From the NCBI RefSeq assembly GCF_047663525.1, contig NC_092613.1, positions 1,017,501 to 1,081,500 of the forward strand: a stretch of DNA of 64,000 bases. The letters run 5' to 3'. The translations under genes were made by a program, and so were the position numbers. The notes below the pieces were generated by a model. That model searched no databases. It was not told the DNA's origin and saw only the letters and a list, made by a program, of their open reading frames with translations. This document shows, piece after piece, positions 1 to 7,715 of this stretch (its first letter is position 1; every line of letters starts with the position of its first letter). The DNA is from Anas platyrhynchos. Lineage: Eukaryota > Chordata > Aves > Anseriformes > Anatidae.

Positions 1-505
1 GAGACCATAAAGAATGTGGGAACAATATACAGTAAATACCGTCACTGTCAAACATTCTAGAGTAACTGCAATCTGTATTTAGCAATAACAATTATTTTCT
101 CAATCTATGCTCTTTTCAAAACTTAGGGAGTGCCAGTTTCTTTAATAAACAAAAGGCTTCTAAACTACAATGAGAATTACAAGTTAACAAATGTTAGTGC
201 CCTTTATTACAAATTACAGCAATAAGCTACAAGACTGTCTATTCTAACATTACTGACTCTGGTACCCAAGGCTTACAGAGTTTATCAAGAGCTAGATTCT
301 AGTACATGGCTTTATTTAGGTCTCAGGGAATGTTTCTGTACTACTAGTCTTTGCGCCCATCTGCATACCTTTTTATTTTTATATAAGCATACACATTGTC
401 TTCACATCCACTTTTTAAAATTATGAATTAACATACTGCAAATTAGTGATTCAACACAGTAGAAATTTCAGTGGAAAAAACCTGAAAGTTTATGTTTGTT
501 CTTAC
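1..505. other. ATG4A downstream intron, partial
   Basis: This stretch is AT-rich sequence following the splice donor of the ATG4A exon at 506-607 (gene on the minus strand). I looked for the next ATG4A exon, which should begin with the residues around GVGEGKSIGEWFGP, and did not find it on the minus strand here. It therefore probably lies beyond the left edge of the window. No repeat was recognised. Confidence 0.6.
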
Positions 506-607
506 CCATCTGGTGGATTGAATAACAGCAAGCCTTCCTGTCGAGAAAGCATCGTAGGATTCTGTGATATTCTTCTGGTTGTTTTTTGTGTTTTTCCCAT
601 TGCCAAT
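506..607 (-). CDS. ATG4A: ATG4A exon (about exon 5), complete
   Basis: ATG4A is the cytosolic cysteine protease that trims the C terminus of LC3/GABARAP-family proteins and removes them from lipid during autophagy. Read on the minus strand, a pyrimidine-rich acceptor ending TTTCAG precedes this 102-bp exon and a GTAAG donor follows it. With the G donated by the exon at 1401-1499, the translation starts D-W-Q-W-E-K-H-K-K-Q-P-E-E-Y and ends C-C-Y-S-I-H-Q-M. This matches the ATG4A segment just after the catalytic-Cys exon; human ATG4A (from memory) has CFLDRKDCC where this copy reads CFLDRKACC. The phase is 2+99+1, consistent with both neighbours, and there is no stop. ATG4B is excluded because its corresponding segment is quite different. 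Whether this copy is expressed cannot be judged, because the gene is broken upstream. Confidence 0.9.
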
Positions 608-1400
608 CTGAAAGGAAAAATTGATATAGAATAAAAAATGGTGACGTTTTCATTACACTGATCAAATGTCTAGACAGCAGAAAGCTTTATAATGAGATGT
701 TAAAAGACATTTCAATTCATCTCGAATATTTACATTTTGTGTAGAGCTCCTAGAATTCCAAGCTTGTTATTTATCATCAAGCTGCCCTTTATCATCATAG
801 GCTAGATTGTAAAAACAGGGAAAATAAAACAAAACAAAAACATCAACTGCAAACATATTCTGACGGATCATGCTGCGTGTTGATAGCCATTCCAGTATCT
901 CTGAGCTTCCAAGATTATTTAAAAGTACAGGCTGTGTTTAGACCTTGTTGGATTTCTAAGCACCCATTAAATAACAACATAAGATCCATACAGAAAGTCC
1001 AAACACTCCACTGGCAGCATCCTGGGATGTGACATGCACGCTTCAGAGCTTGCACCAGGGGGGTTTGGACCTCGTGCTGCTGACAAGTGAGTAGTGAAGA
1101 GAAGGGTAAGAGCACTGTCCCACGGTGGCAGGTTTTCCCTTGGCCTCAACTTGGGTGTTACACTAAAAGGTTCATAAAATAATGGCGACAGGATTCCCCA
1201 TTTGTTCTCCTTCTATGCCTATTTCTCTGCTTCAGGCTGGGATGATTTCACCCAGCTGAATATGAATTGATTCATTAGGAACTGTTACCAGGGCATCAAA
1301 GAAAGTCTCACTAATAAATTCAGGGTTTGTGCTTTTAATGGAGTACTTACGAAGAAGCGTCTGCAGACAATACCGAAGTTCCCTCAGGACCAGCACTCAC
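608..1400 (-). other. ATG4A intron
   Basis: This 793-bp intron lies between the two complete ATG4A exons. Its minus-strand ends are GTGAGT (donor, next to 1401) and TTTCAG (acceptor, next to 607). No other feature was recognised inside it. Having an intron shows that this copy is genomic DNA and not a processed retrocopy. Confidence 0.8.
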
Positions 1401-1499
1401 CTCTCCCTAAGTGTCTGCAGATCAGTGCTTGGGCCAGCATCATCTGCCCGCATCGCAGCATACATCCCCAGCCAGCGTCCGACGAAGGACCCGTGCCTC
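1401..1499 (-). CDS. ATG4A: ATG4A catalytic-cysteine exon, complete
   Basis: This 99-bp minus-strand exon is bounded by an acceptor ending CTAACAG and a GTGAGTG donor. In the phase set by the flanking exons it encodes [18 protein letters not shown] followed by [14 protein letters not shown]. As far as I remember this is residue-for-residue the human ATG4A segment around Cys77. The nucleophile codon TGT is intact at 1462-1464, inside the invariant W-G-C-M-L-R-C motif of the ATG4/peptidase C54 family. Phase 2+96+1 joins correctly to GA/T on both sides. Full conservation of this exon suggests either a functional gene or a recently made copy. The catalytic Asp and His lie in later exons outside the window. 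Confidence 0.93.
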
Positions 1500-1962
1500 C
1501 TGTTAGGAAAGTTCAGCACAATCAGTGCAGGCTTTCAACTGGGTGCAGCACCACAGAGGACATTTCAGAGTGCTAGAAAACAGATAGGGCTGCTGAAGCC
1601 TCCATGAACTGTCCTACAGATAAAAGGCACACAGCAAGACTTTGGTTCCATGCTGTTGGTCTAATTCTAATCTCTGCATTGCACAAATAAACAAAATTCA
1701 TTTATTCCTTGTGGAGCTGACTTACTCTTTTCATTCTTCAAGCAGCATTCACAAACCATTTACTGCATGCTATACAACATGATCACCTGTTTACATACAG
1801 ACATAAATAAACACTGATTTTAATAATCTTCATGTTTGCATAAACAGTTAAAATGATGCTCAAAATGCGCTGATACTCTAGAAATATTTTCCCAGCCTAC
1901 GATGCCATCACTTATCTTGCTATTTAATTTAGAACAATGCAGCAAATCTGCAGTATACTCAC
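1500..1962 (-). other. ATG4A intron
   Basis: This 463-bp intron separates the catalytic-Cys exon from the truncated exon at 1963-1996. The minus-strand donor next to 1963 is GTGAGTATAC and the acceptor next to 1499 is CTAACAG. No repeat was recognised inside. Confidence 0.75.
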
Positions 1963-1996
1963 CAATAGGCAAAAACTTTCTTCTATACGTAAACCA
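1963..1996 (-). pseudogene. ATG4A: ATG4A exon 3 remnant, 5' half missing
   Basis: The last 34 bases of the ATG4A exon preceding the catalytic exon are recognisable on the minus strand. They encode WFTYRRKFLPIG (the final Gly split across the junction) and end in a good GTGAGTA donor. In vertebrate ATG4A this exon should also encode about a dozen residues upstream (SKLLSDISARL-like), preceded by a polypyrimidine acceptor. Both are absent. From 1997 the sequence becomes a 10-bp tandem repeat and then an LTR fragment. One substitution against human is Ser to Leu (TTG codon), compatible with CpG decay. I found no earlier ATG4A exon anywhere to the right. The likely reading is a gene copy truncated by rearrangement; an assembly join is the alternative. 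Confidence 0.8.
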
Positions 1997-2020
1997 CGTT
2001 AAACCACAGCAAACCACACG
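1991..2020. repeat. 10-bp triplication at ATG4A/LTR junction
   Basis: The heptamer AAACCAC starts at 1991, 2001 and 2011, giving three 10-bp units whose last three bases vary (GTT, AGC, ACG). The first unit contains the last recognisable ATG4A bases (Trp-Phe codons on the minus strand). The third abuts the duplicated LTR-containing block at 2025. This looks like templated slippage at a breakpoint. Confidence 0.75.
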
Positions 2021-2024
2021 TGAA

Positions 2025-2120
2025 CACACCTTGGCTTATTGTCTGACTTTGGCTTATGGTGCGTCTGTTGCTGTGTCCAGCACAGTGCAGACCCTAAATT
2101 GCTACCAAAACCTTGCCACA
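2025..2120 (-). mobile_element. LTR 5'-end fragment (GC-rich LTR family)
   Basis: On the minus strand this begins TGTGGCAAGG followed by TTTTGGTAGCA. That is the same start as the longer LTR copies at 4270-4551, 5739-6643 and 22508-23400. Only about 95 bp of the U3 end remain before the sequence breaks into the ATG4A junction. It lies in the same orientation as ATG4A. Confidence 0.7.
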
Positions 2121-2154
2121 AACCTCAATCCCCCTGTTAAAAGAGACCCTCTTG

Positions 2155-2250
2155 TTTGTTGCCCTTCTTTCGACACTCTCTAACAGGTTTATGTCTTTTT
2201 CTTATACTGTGGAGCCCAAAACTGCACTCAGTACTCAGTACATGGAATAC
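2155..2250 (-). mobile_element. Old CR1-like fragment
   Basis: The plus strand reads CTCTCTAACAGGTTTATGTC, then cttatactgtggagcccaa and an AACTGCACTCAGTACTC-like stretch. This resembles the complement of the conserved CR1 ORF2 C-terminal region (typically ...TCCTTCTTGTACTGGGGCCC... with ...ACAGTACTCCAGG). It is old and truncated, and is repeated within copy 2 at about 4585-4680. Confidence 0.5.
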
Positions 2251-2415
2251 CAAGAGAGACTGCCTGGCATTTTCTCTTCTCTGCAGAAGCTCTGTTGCTA
2301 ACACTGTCCAGAAATCACCACTGTCACAGACAGTAGTAGCATTCCCTCCTCCCACAGTTTGTTCTTCCCCCCCAAGACTTAGACACCATCCAGAAAAAGA
2401 AGGATAATAATACTA

Positions 2416-2588
2416 AAAGAAGGATAATAATAATAATAAAGTAAAATAAAATTAAAATAAAAATTAAAATAAAAAATAAATAAAATAAAATAAAATAAAA
2501 TTATAATAAAATATTTTAATTATATATATATATAAATTATTCTAAATATTCTATTATTCTATATAAAAAATTCTATATAAAATATATA
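2416..2588. repeat. A/T-rich low-complexity tail
   Basis: Irregular AATAA/AAAAT repeats followed by TA-rich sequence. It directly follows duplicated block copy 1, as the (AAAAT)n at 4846-4970 follows copy 2. Confidence 0.9.
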
Positions 2589-2669
2589 GAATTGCTGGGT
2601 TTCTGCTTTCTCCTACATCCTATCAGACCACAACATGACAGTTTTCTTTCTTTTACGTTCTTTTACACC
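2589..2669 (+). repeat. 81-bp dispersed repeat, copy 1
   Basis: Matches 14186-14266 over 81 bp. Both begin GAATTGCTGGGTTTCTGC and contain CAGACCACAACATGACAG, with a handful of substitutions. The family was not identified. It could be an LTR or SINE edge. Confidence 0.75.
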
Positions 2670-2735
2670 TGGATCTTTCTCACTTTTATGAGTGTGGGGT
2701 TTTCCTTCTTTCTCCCTTTACCTTCCTCCCTCCCT

Positions 2736-3104
2736 TGTTGCCGACGGAAGGAAGACACAGACGCTCAATATGAGTGAACAGTGTACTTCAACTTTAATGG
2801 ATAGCTCAGTCGCCTTTTATCTAGTTTGAACATAATCAACTCATACATATTGCAGAAACTAAGCTCAGGATTGGTTAACACTTCCCCGGGCTTTTCAGTC
2901 TGGTCCTCCTTCTTTTGGCTACCTGTCCCGCCTTAGGGACTTTCCCTGATCGCCCAAGGGCATCGTGTCCTTGAGCCTGATTGGCTCTCAGCCAGCTGCA
3001 TACCTGCCAAGGCTCATGTGAGTTGAGTTCCGTGCTTCACTAGCCCATTGTCTCCAAACTGCTCAACATCCACATGTCCTACCTCACTTAACGATTCCTC
3101 CACA
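2736..3104 (-). mobile_element. Solo LTR with 6-bp target-site duplication
   Basis: On the minus strand this 369-bp unit starts TGTGGAGGAA and ends GGCAACA, so it has TG...CA ends. It is flanked by CTCCCT on both sides (2730-2735 and 3105-3110). It contains a TATA-like AGATAAAAGG (complement of 2813-2822) followed by an ATTAAA poly(A)-type signal (complement of 2793-2798), the order expected for U3-R-U5. A 6-bp duplication fits ERVK-like avian elements. The flanks are low-complexity pyrimidine tract, so the duplication alone is weaker evidence than usual. No internal retroviral sequence is attached. Confidence 0.75.
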
Positions 3105-3308
3105 CTCCCTCCCTCCCTCCCTCCCTCCCTCCCTCCCTTCCTTCCTTCCTTCCTTCCTTCCTTCCTTCCTTCCTTCCTTCCTTCCTTCCTTCCTTCCTTC
3201 CTTCCTTCCTTCCTTCCTTCCCTCCTTCCCTCCTTCCCTCCTTCCCTCCTTCCCTCCTTCCCTCCTTTCGTTCTGTCTGTCTGTCTGTCTCTCTTTCTCT
3301 CTTTCTGT
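3105..3308 (+). repeat. CCCT/CTTC microsatellite
   Basis: (CCCT)n passes into (CTTC)n, then CCTCCTTC-type units, then (CTGT)n and CTTTCT. The tract continues the polypyrimidine sequence to the left of 2736, so the solo LTR inserted into it. Long open frames on both strands here are repeat artefacts. Confidence 0.95.
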
Positions 3309-4200
3309 CCAGCACTGATTTTATGGCTACGTGTGCATATCCACAGTGTACAGTTTTCTCCGTTCCGTTTCTTCCCTGAGTCTTGCCCCTCTTCCCTGCA
3401 ACTGAACAGCATTGCCTTGATCAAGGAAGTGGCAACATGCGGCTTACACAGTAAACTGCTGAAATTACAGCTATAACCATGGAGCACAGCTGCCGATCAA
3501 CACAAGACCACCAATCGCTCACATTTCTAAACTGCTCGTCACAATTCTTCCATATGTAGGCTGTGATGCTGCTCATTTCTTAAGCACCCATCCATTTCTT
3601 CTCTTCCCAGACCCTCAAGGTGTCCTGGTCAAACCACCTCCCTTCCTCTTGCCCCATCTGGCTCTCCCACCTTCCTTTTCCCTCAAGGCTCAACTTTTTT
3701 TTTTTTTTTTTCAGCATAGGAGCTCCATAGAAGCTGCTGCTGCCCACCTCCGAGTTGACTAGGGCCGAACTACTGAAAAAGAAAAGAAAATCTATAAATA
3801 AGAGTGAGAGATGGTGAATACCTAACCATCTCTTAAAAGCAGGATTTTAAGAGAATAAGTAATTGATAAATGGAGTTAAGATCGGAGGGAAAATATCCAC
3901 TGTTGCAATCAATAGAGTTAAGAAGTTTTTCAAGTACATTAGGAACAAAAATTAGAGTAATGACACAGATCTGATACGGGATGGGTATTGCTTCAGTGAG
4001 AAATGATGGAAAAAAAACACAACACAACACATGTGTATGTGTTGTTGGGTATTTGTAAAAAAACAAACAAACAAAAAAAAACCAAACAGGTTAATGAAAA
4101 CTGCATACTCAATTAGATGATTTTTTTGTTGTCATTGGTAGGGAATTGTGTGCTTTACAACACAATATGTGTTATATATAATTTTATATATAAAATTTAA
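3309..4200. other. Unrecognised sequence
   Basis: Mixed-composition DNA with a poly(T) run at about 3691-3711 and A-rich runs near 4060-4080. No gene or repeat family was recognised. Confidence 0.5.
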
Positions 4201-4252
4201 CAATATTTATATGTTATTATATTATAAATTATAAATATTGTTATTTATTATA
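4201..4252 (+). repeat. 52-bp AT-rich repeat, copy 1
   Basis: Matches 13414-13465 with about four substitutions and no gap, including the core TTATTATATTATAAATTATA. It is AT-rich, but the match is too long for chance low complexity. Confidence 0.6.
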
Positions 4253-4269
4253 ATAATATTCAGGAATAT

Positions 4270-4551
4270 TCAGCTGTCAGGAATATTCAGCTCTTCTGCC
4301 ATGGATCCTGCACAGGTTTCAAAGAATATCTGCTCCACCATGGAGCATCTACTTCTCCTCCTCCTATCACCTTGATGTTCCCTCTATTGTTCCTCATTCT
4401 TTTTGTTCTCCCTAGCTCTCTCCATCCAATATTTTCTGTGCATTCTTAGAGGCAGCACACCTTGGCTTATTGTCTGACTTTGGGTTATGGTGCGTCTGTT
4501 GCTGTGTCCAGCACAGTGCAGCCCCTATATTGCTACCAAAACCTTGCCACA
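4270..4551 (-). mobile_element. LTR fragment, 5' part (GC-rich LTR family)
   Basis: Reading the minus strand from 4551, the fragment starts TGTGGCAAGG, continues TTTTGGTAGCA, and near its end has the CCATGGTGGAGCAGATAT motif shared with LTR copies A and B. About 280 bp remain before it breaks in AT-rich DNA. Its first 95 bp lie in the duplicated 390-bp block, so the breakpoint of copy 1 at 2025 falls inside this LTR. Confidence 0.65.
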
Positions 4552-4845
4552 AACCTCAATCCCCCTGTTAAAAGAGACCCTCTTGTTTGTTGCCCTTCTT
4601 TCGACACTCTCTAACAGGTTTATGTCTTTTTCTTATACTGTGGAGCCCAAAACTGCACTCAGTACTCAGTACATGGAATACCAAGAGAGACTGCCTGGCA
4701 TTTTCTCTTCTCTGCAGAAGCTCTGTTGCTAACACTGTCCAGAAATCACCACTGTCACAGACAGTAGTAGCATTCCCTCCTCCCACAGTTTGTTCTTCCC
4801 CCCAAGACTTAGACACCACCCAGAAAAAGAAGAATAATAATACTA
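4456..4845. repeat. 390-bp duplicated block, copy 2
   Basis: Second copy of 2025-2415 in the same orientation, about 98% identical by eye. Unlike copy 1, its LTR portion continues to the left (to about 4270), so this copy looks closer to the parental arrangement. It is followed by a long (AAAAT)n run. Confidence 0.9.
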
Positions 4846-4970
4846 ATAAAATAATAAAATAAAATAAAATAAAATAAAATAAAATAAATAAAATAAAATA
4901 AAATAAAATAAAATAAAATAAAATAAAATAAAATAAAATAAAATAAAATAAAATAAAATAAAATAAAATA
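4846..4970 (+). repeat. (AAAAT)n microsatellite
   Basis: About 24 nearly pure AAAAT/AAATA units immediately after duplicated block copy 2. Confidence 0.97.
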
Positions 4971-4984
4971 GTCAAAAGCCATCA

Positions 4985-5170
4985 GGAAGGCAGTGGTGCA
5001 GACTGTGGAGAGCCTGGGTTCAAATCCTTCTTCTGTGAGGCTCTGAACCTATATCCCACCACAATCTCTCTGCTAATGTATGGCAGGGAAAGGAGGAAGA
5101 AAGAACATACCTCCTGCACTTTCCATTTATTGTTGACTGACAATTCTGTAGAGTTATAAAGCCTCAATCA
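4985..5170 (+). repeat. Possible tRNA-type SINE remnant
   Basis: GGTTCAAATCC at 5017-5027 matches the pol III B-box pattern and is preceded by a weak A-box-like TGGTGCAGACTG at 4994-5005. The context (a CCTGGGTTCAAATCC core) recalls MIR-type SINEs. The A-to-B spacing is short and no cloverleaf is visible, so this is tentative. Confidence 0.2.
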
Positions 5171-5738
5171 GTGAGATACAGGGTTCTTCTCACATTGTCT
5201 CACTGTGCCCTAAGCGGAACAGCTCTAATCTAATAGATGCTTCACCACAAAATCATGAGTCATCTGCAGTTTTGAACTTTTCTGGGATCAAGTCCCTTCA
5301 GATGGTTGAGGAATCTGCTCCAGCACCTATGTAAACTGGTGCTCTACTAAGCTAGTGAGTGAACAAGAGAGAAATCCTCTGCTAGATGACTTGACAAATT
5401 GGGTCTGAAAATAGTGTTGAGGCAGAATAGTCCACGATTTTTGCCTTGGGTGCACAGAGGGATTGGGTGTTGTAGACTTCTTTTATTCTTCATTAAGATA
5501 AACATTTTCAAAAATGTGCTTGTTCAACCTTGCTCCCACTGTGTGCATGGGAGGGAGATAACTGAAAGTGGGGAGCGTTGCTTGGATCCTGCAAGTGGCT
5601 GAGGTCCAGTGGGGTTGGAGGCTTTCTTCCTCCTTTTGGAAATGCAAAGCAACCCTGCACCTCCCCTGCACTTGCAGAAGGATCGTGACAGCCCAAAGCA
5701 CAGCGGCTTTGTAATTGCTGCATACACTTCGATCGGAT
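5171..5738. other. Unrecognised sequence left of LTR copy A
   Basis: No gene or repeat was identified. The last 250 bp are GC-richer and lie directly outside the LTR edge. Confidence 0.4.
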
Positions 5739-6643
5739 TTACGTGGCAAGGGTTTGGTAGCAGGGGCCTGCAGGGATGGCGTCTGTGAGAACAATCCAGA
5801 CAACAGCCAGCTCCAGATAGCTCCAAAAGGGCCCCGGCGCTTGCCAGAGCTGAGCCAAGAAGCGATGTTGTTTGCACCTCTGGGAGAGCAGATGTAAGCA
5901 GGGGGAAATACTGCTGCACAACAGAAGCTGGAAGAGCAAGGAGTGAGAAGCAGCCCTGCAGCCCCCAAGGTGAGTGCAGCAGGAGGCAGGAGGTGCTCCA
6001 AGCTCACAGCAGCAGTTCCCCTGCGGGCTGTGCAGGGAGAGGCCCCTGGTGGAGCAGGCTGTCCCCCTGCACCCATGGGTCCCACATGGAGCAGATCTCC
6101 ACGCTGCTGCCCCCCTGTGGGTGGAGGAGCCCCCGGTGGAGCAGGTGGCTGTGGCCTGGAGGAGGCTGCGGCCTGTGGAGAGCCCCCGCAGGAGCAGGCC
6201 CCGGGCCGCAGCTGCAGCCATGGAGAGGAGCCCCCGCAGGAGCAGGGGGGCTGGGGGGAGCTGCCGCCCAGCCGTGGGGGACCCGTGCTGGAGCAGTTTG
6301 CTCCTGGGGGATGGATGGATGGATGGATGGAGCCCGTGGGACGGAGCCGTGTGGGAGCAGTGCTTGAGGAGCTGCTGCCTGTGGGCAGCCCGTGTGGGAT
6401 CAGCTGGGGAAGGACGGCATCCCATGGGAGGGACCCCACGGGGAGCAGGGGCAGGGAGGGACCCTGAGGGTCACTCTGCTGAGTCTGCTTTGCCCGTCAC
6501 GATACTTGTTGAGCCATCGCCCTGTCCTTATCTCAGCCCTGGAGCCCTTTGCATCGTATTTTCTCCCCCTTTCCCTTTGAGGAGGGGGAGTGAGAGAGCG
6601 GCCGTGGTGGAACTCGGCTGCCCACCCGCTTTGAACCACCGCA
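5739..6643 (+). mobile_element. GC-rich LTR, copy A
   Basis: About 905 bp. It starts near ACGTGGCAAGGGTTTGGTAG and ends CCACCGCA. It has the GC-rich imperfect internal repeats with recurring GGAGCAG motifs that I remember from a long LTR family widespread in birds. Toward the 3' end it has the characteristic CTTTGCCCGTCACG, GTCCTTATCTCAGCCC and CCCTTTGCATCGTATTTTCT stretches. A (GGAT)n expansion sits at 6309-6331. Compared with copy B it lacks roughly 200 bp near 6465, including the CCACAACCCCCAGTCC region. Long GC-rich open frames on both strands here are compositional. Confidence 0.75.
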
Positions 6644-7715
6644 GTTGCAAAGTCCTGGGAAAGATTTCTTTCAAGAAATTAAACAAGGTGTTTAACAAAG
6701 AAATGCAGAGTTTCCTTTTGAAGGCTTCCTGGAGAATTGGGCTTCTTTCCTATTCCCAGCTCAGAGGAAGGGAATTGTTGATTTCACCTTCTTTTTTCTG
6801 ACATGGAAATCAAAGGTGAACTGCTCTACAAGGACGGGCAACGTCTCAGAATCAAGCTCTTTTGCTCTGTAGTCCTTTCTCAAGGAAAAGATTGATCACA
6901 CACCTTCCACAGATGTAGGGGAGCAGAGAACAATTTGGGAACTACTCTAATTCAAGTCAGTTTGGGCATAGTGGTACTTCCCTAGCTGTTTCTGAGACAG
7001 ACGCATTAGCAACAGAGAGTGTTGTGCCGTCACTGGGAGGTGCCTGCGGTGATGACTTCAGAAACAGAACTGAATTGTGTCACCACAGCACTTTGGCAAC
7101 AGCTGCCTCTGTGCACGTTTAGCTGGGAGGCACAGAGAAGGGTGCTGGATGCGATGAAACCACGTGAGGATTTGTGGATCTCCCCTTGAGGTGCACAGAG
7201 AGGGACCATGCCCTTCTGTAAGTGTTTTGATGCTTGGCTGAGGAAAAAAATGTGGTTTTGTTGTGAATGCTTCATTGTAGTATTCTGTAGTTTGTGTCAA
7301 GTCCTTACAGAAGCCTCAAGGTTGGTACTTTGCTCAATGATGGAGCTGCACAGAGTGAGAACAGACCCAATGTACGGGTGAGGGCCTCTGCACGTTCTCT
7401 TCTTCCTACAGACGATCAACAAATAAGGGGAGACAGAGAAGAGTGTGCTGTGGTCCTCCCATAGACCGCAAGTACTAAAGCATAAACAAGAGGCTTAAGA
7501 GTCCCCCTGTCACGTTAAAATTCAGGACAGCAATGGACTTCCTCACACGGGCTGGCCTGTCGACTAGTGTCTCAGGCTGTGGCGTATGAAGATGCACTCC
7601 ATCTGTTTTCAGGGTAGCAACGGCAGTGGGCAAGCTGCCTGACCTTAACATTTGTCATTTCATTTCTCACCTGAGTTTTGGTGGTTCTCCACGATTCATT
7701 CTTGGTCTAGAAAAA
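6644..7715 (+). mobile_element. Internal sequence of element A, unidentified
   Basis: This 1.07-kb segment follows LTR copy A and is matched, in the same order, by the complement of 21495-22507 next to LTR copy B. It is therefore part of the same mobile or duplicated unit. I see no gag, protease, RT or integrase motif and no long open frame in common. No clear primer-binding site (TGG...) follows the LTR edge. It could be a non-autonomous LTR element's internal region or duplicated flanking DNA. Confidence 0.6.

Larger units (their letters stand above)
2025..2415. repeat. 390-bp duplicated block, copy 1
   Basis: Nearly identical to 4456-4845 in the same orientation. I count about seven differences, including one C in a C-run. 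The shared block contains an LTR U3 end (2025-2120, minus), an old CR1-like stretch in reverse orientation around 2160-2250, and unrecognised sequence. It runs into an A/T-rich tail. The right end is fuzzy because of that tail. Confidence 0.9.

Noticed and set aside
3014..3487. Long lysine/glutamate-arginine or proline/serine-rich open frames on both strands
   Set aside because: They are translations of the CCCT/CTTC microsatellite and the neighbouring LTR edge, not proteins.
5483..6801. Open frames of up to about 320 codons across the GC-rich region on both strands
   Set aside because: They overlap in several frames inside the LTR, have no domain, and reflect high GC with few stop codons.
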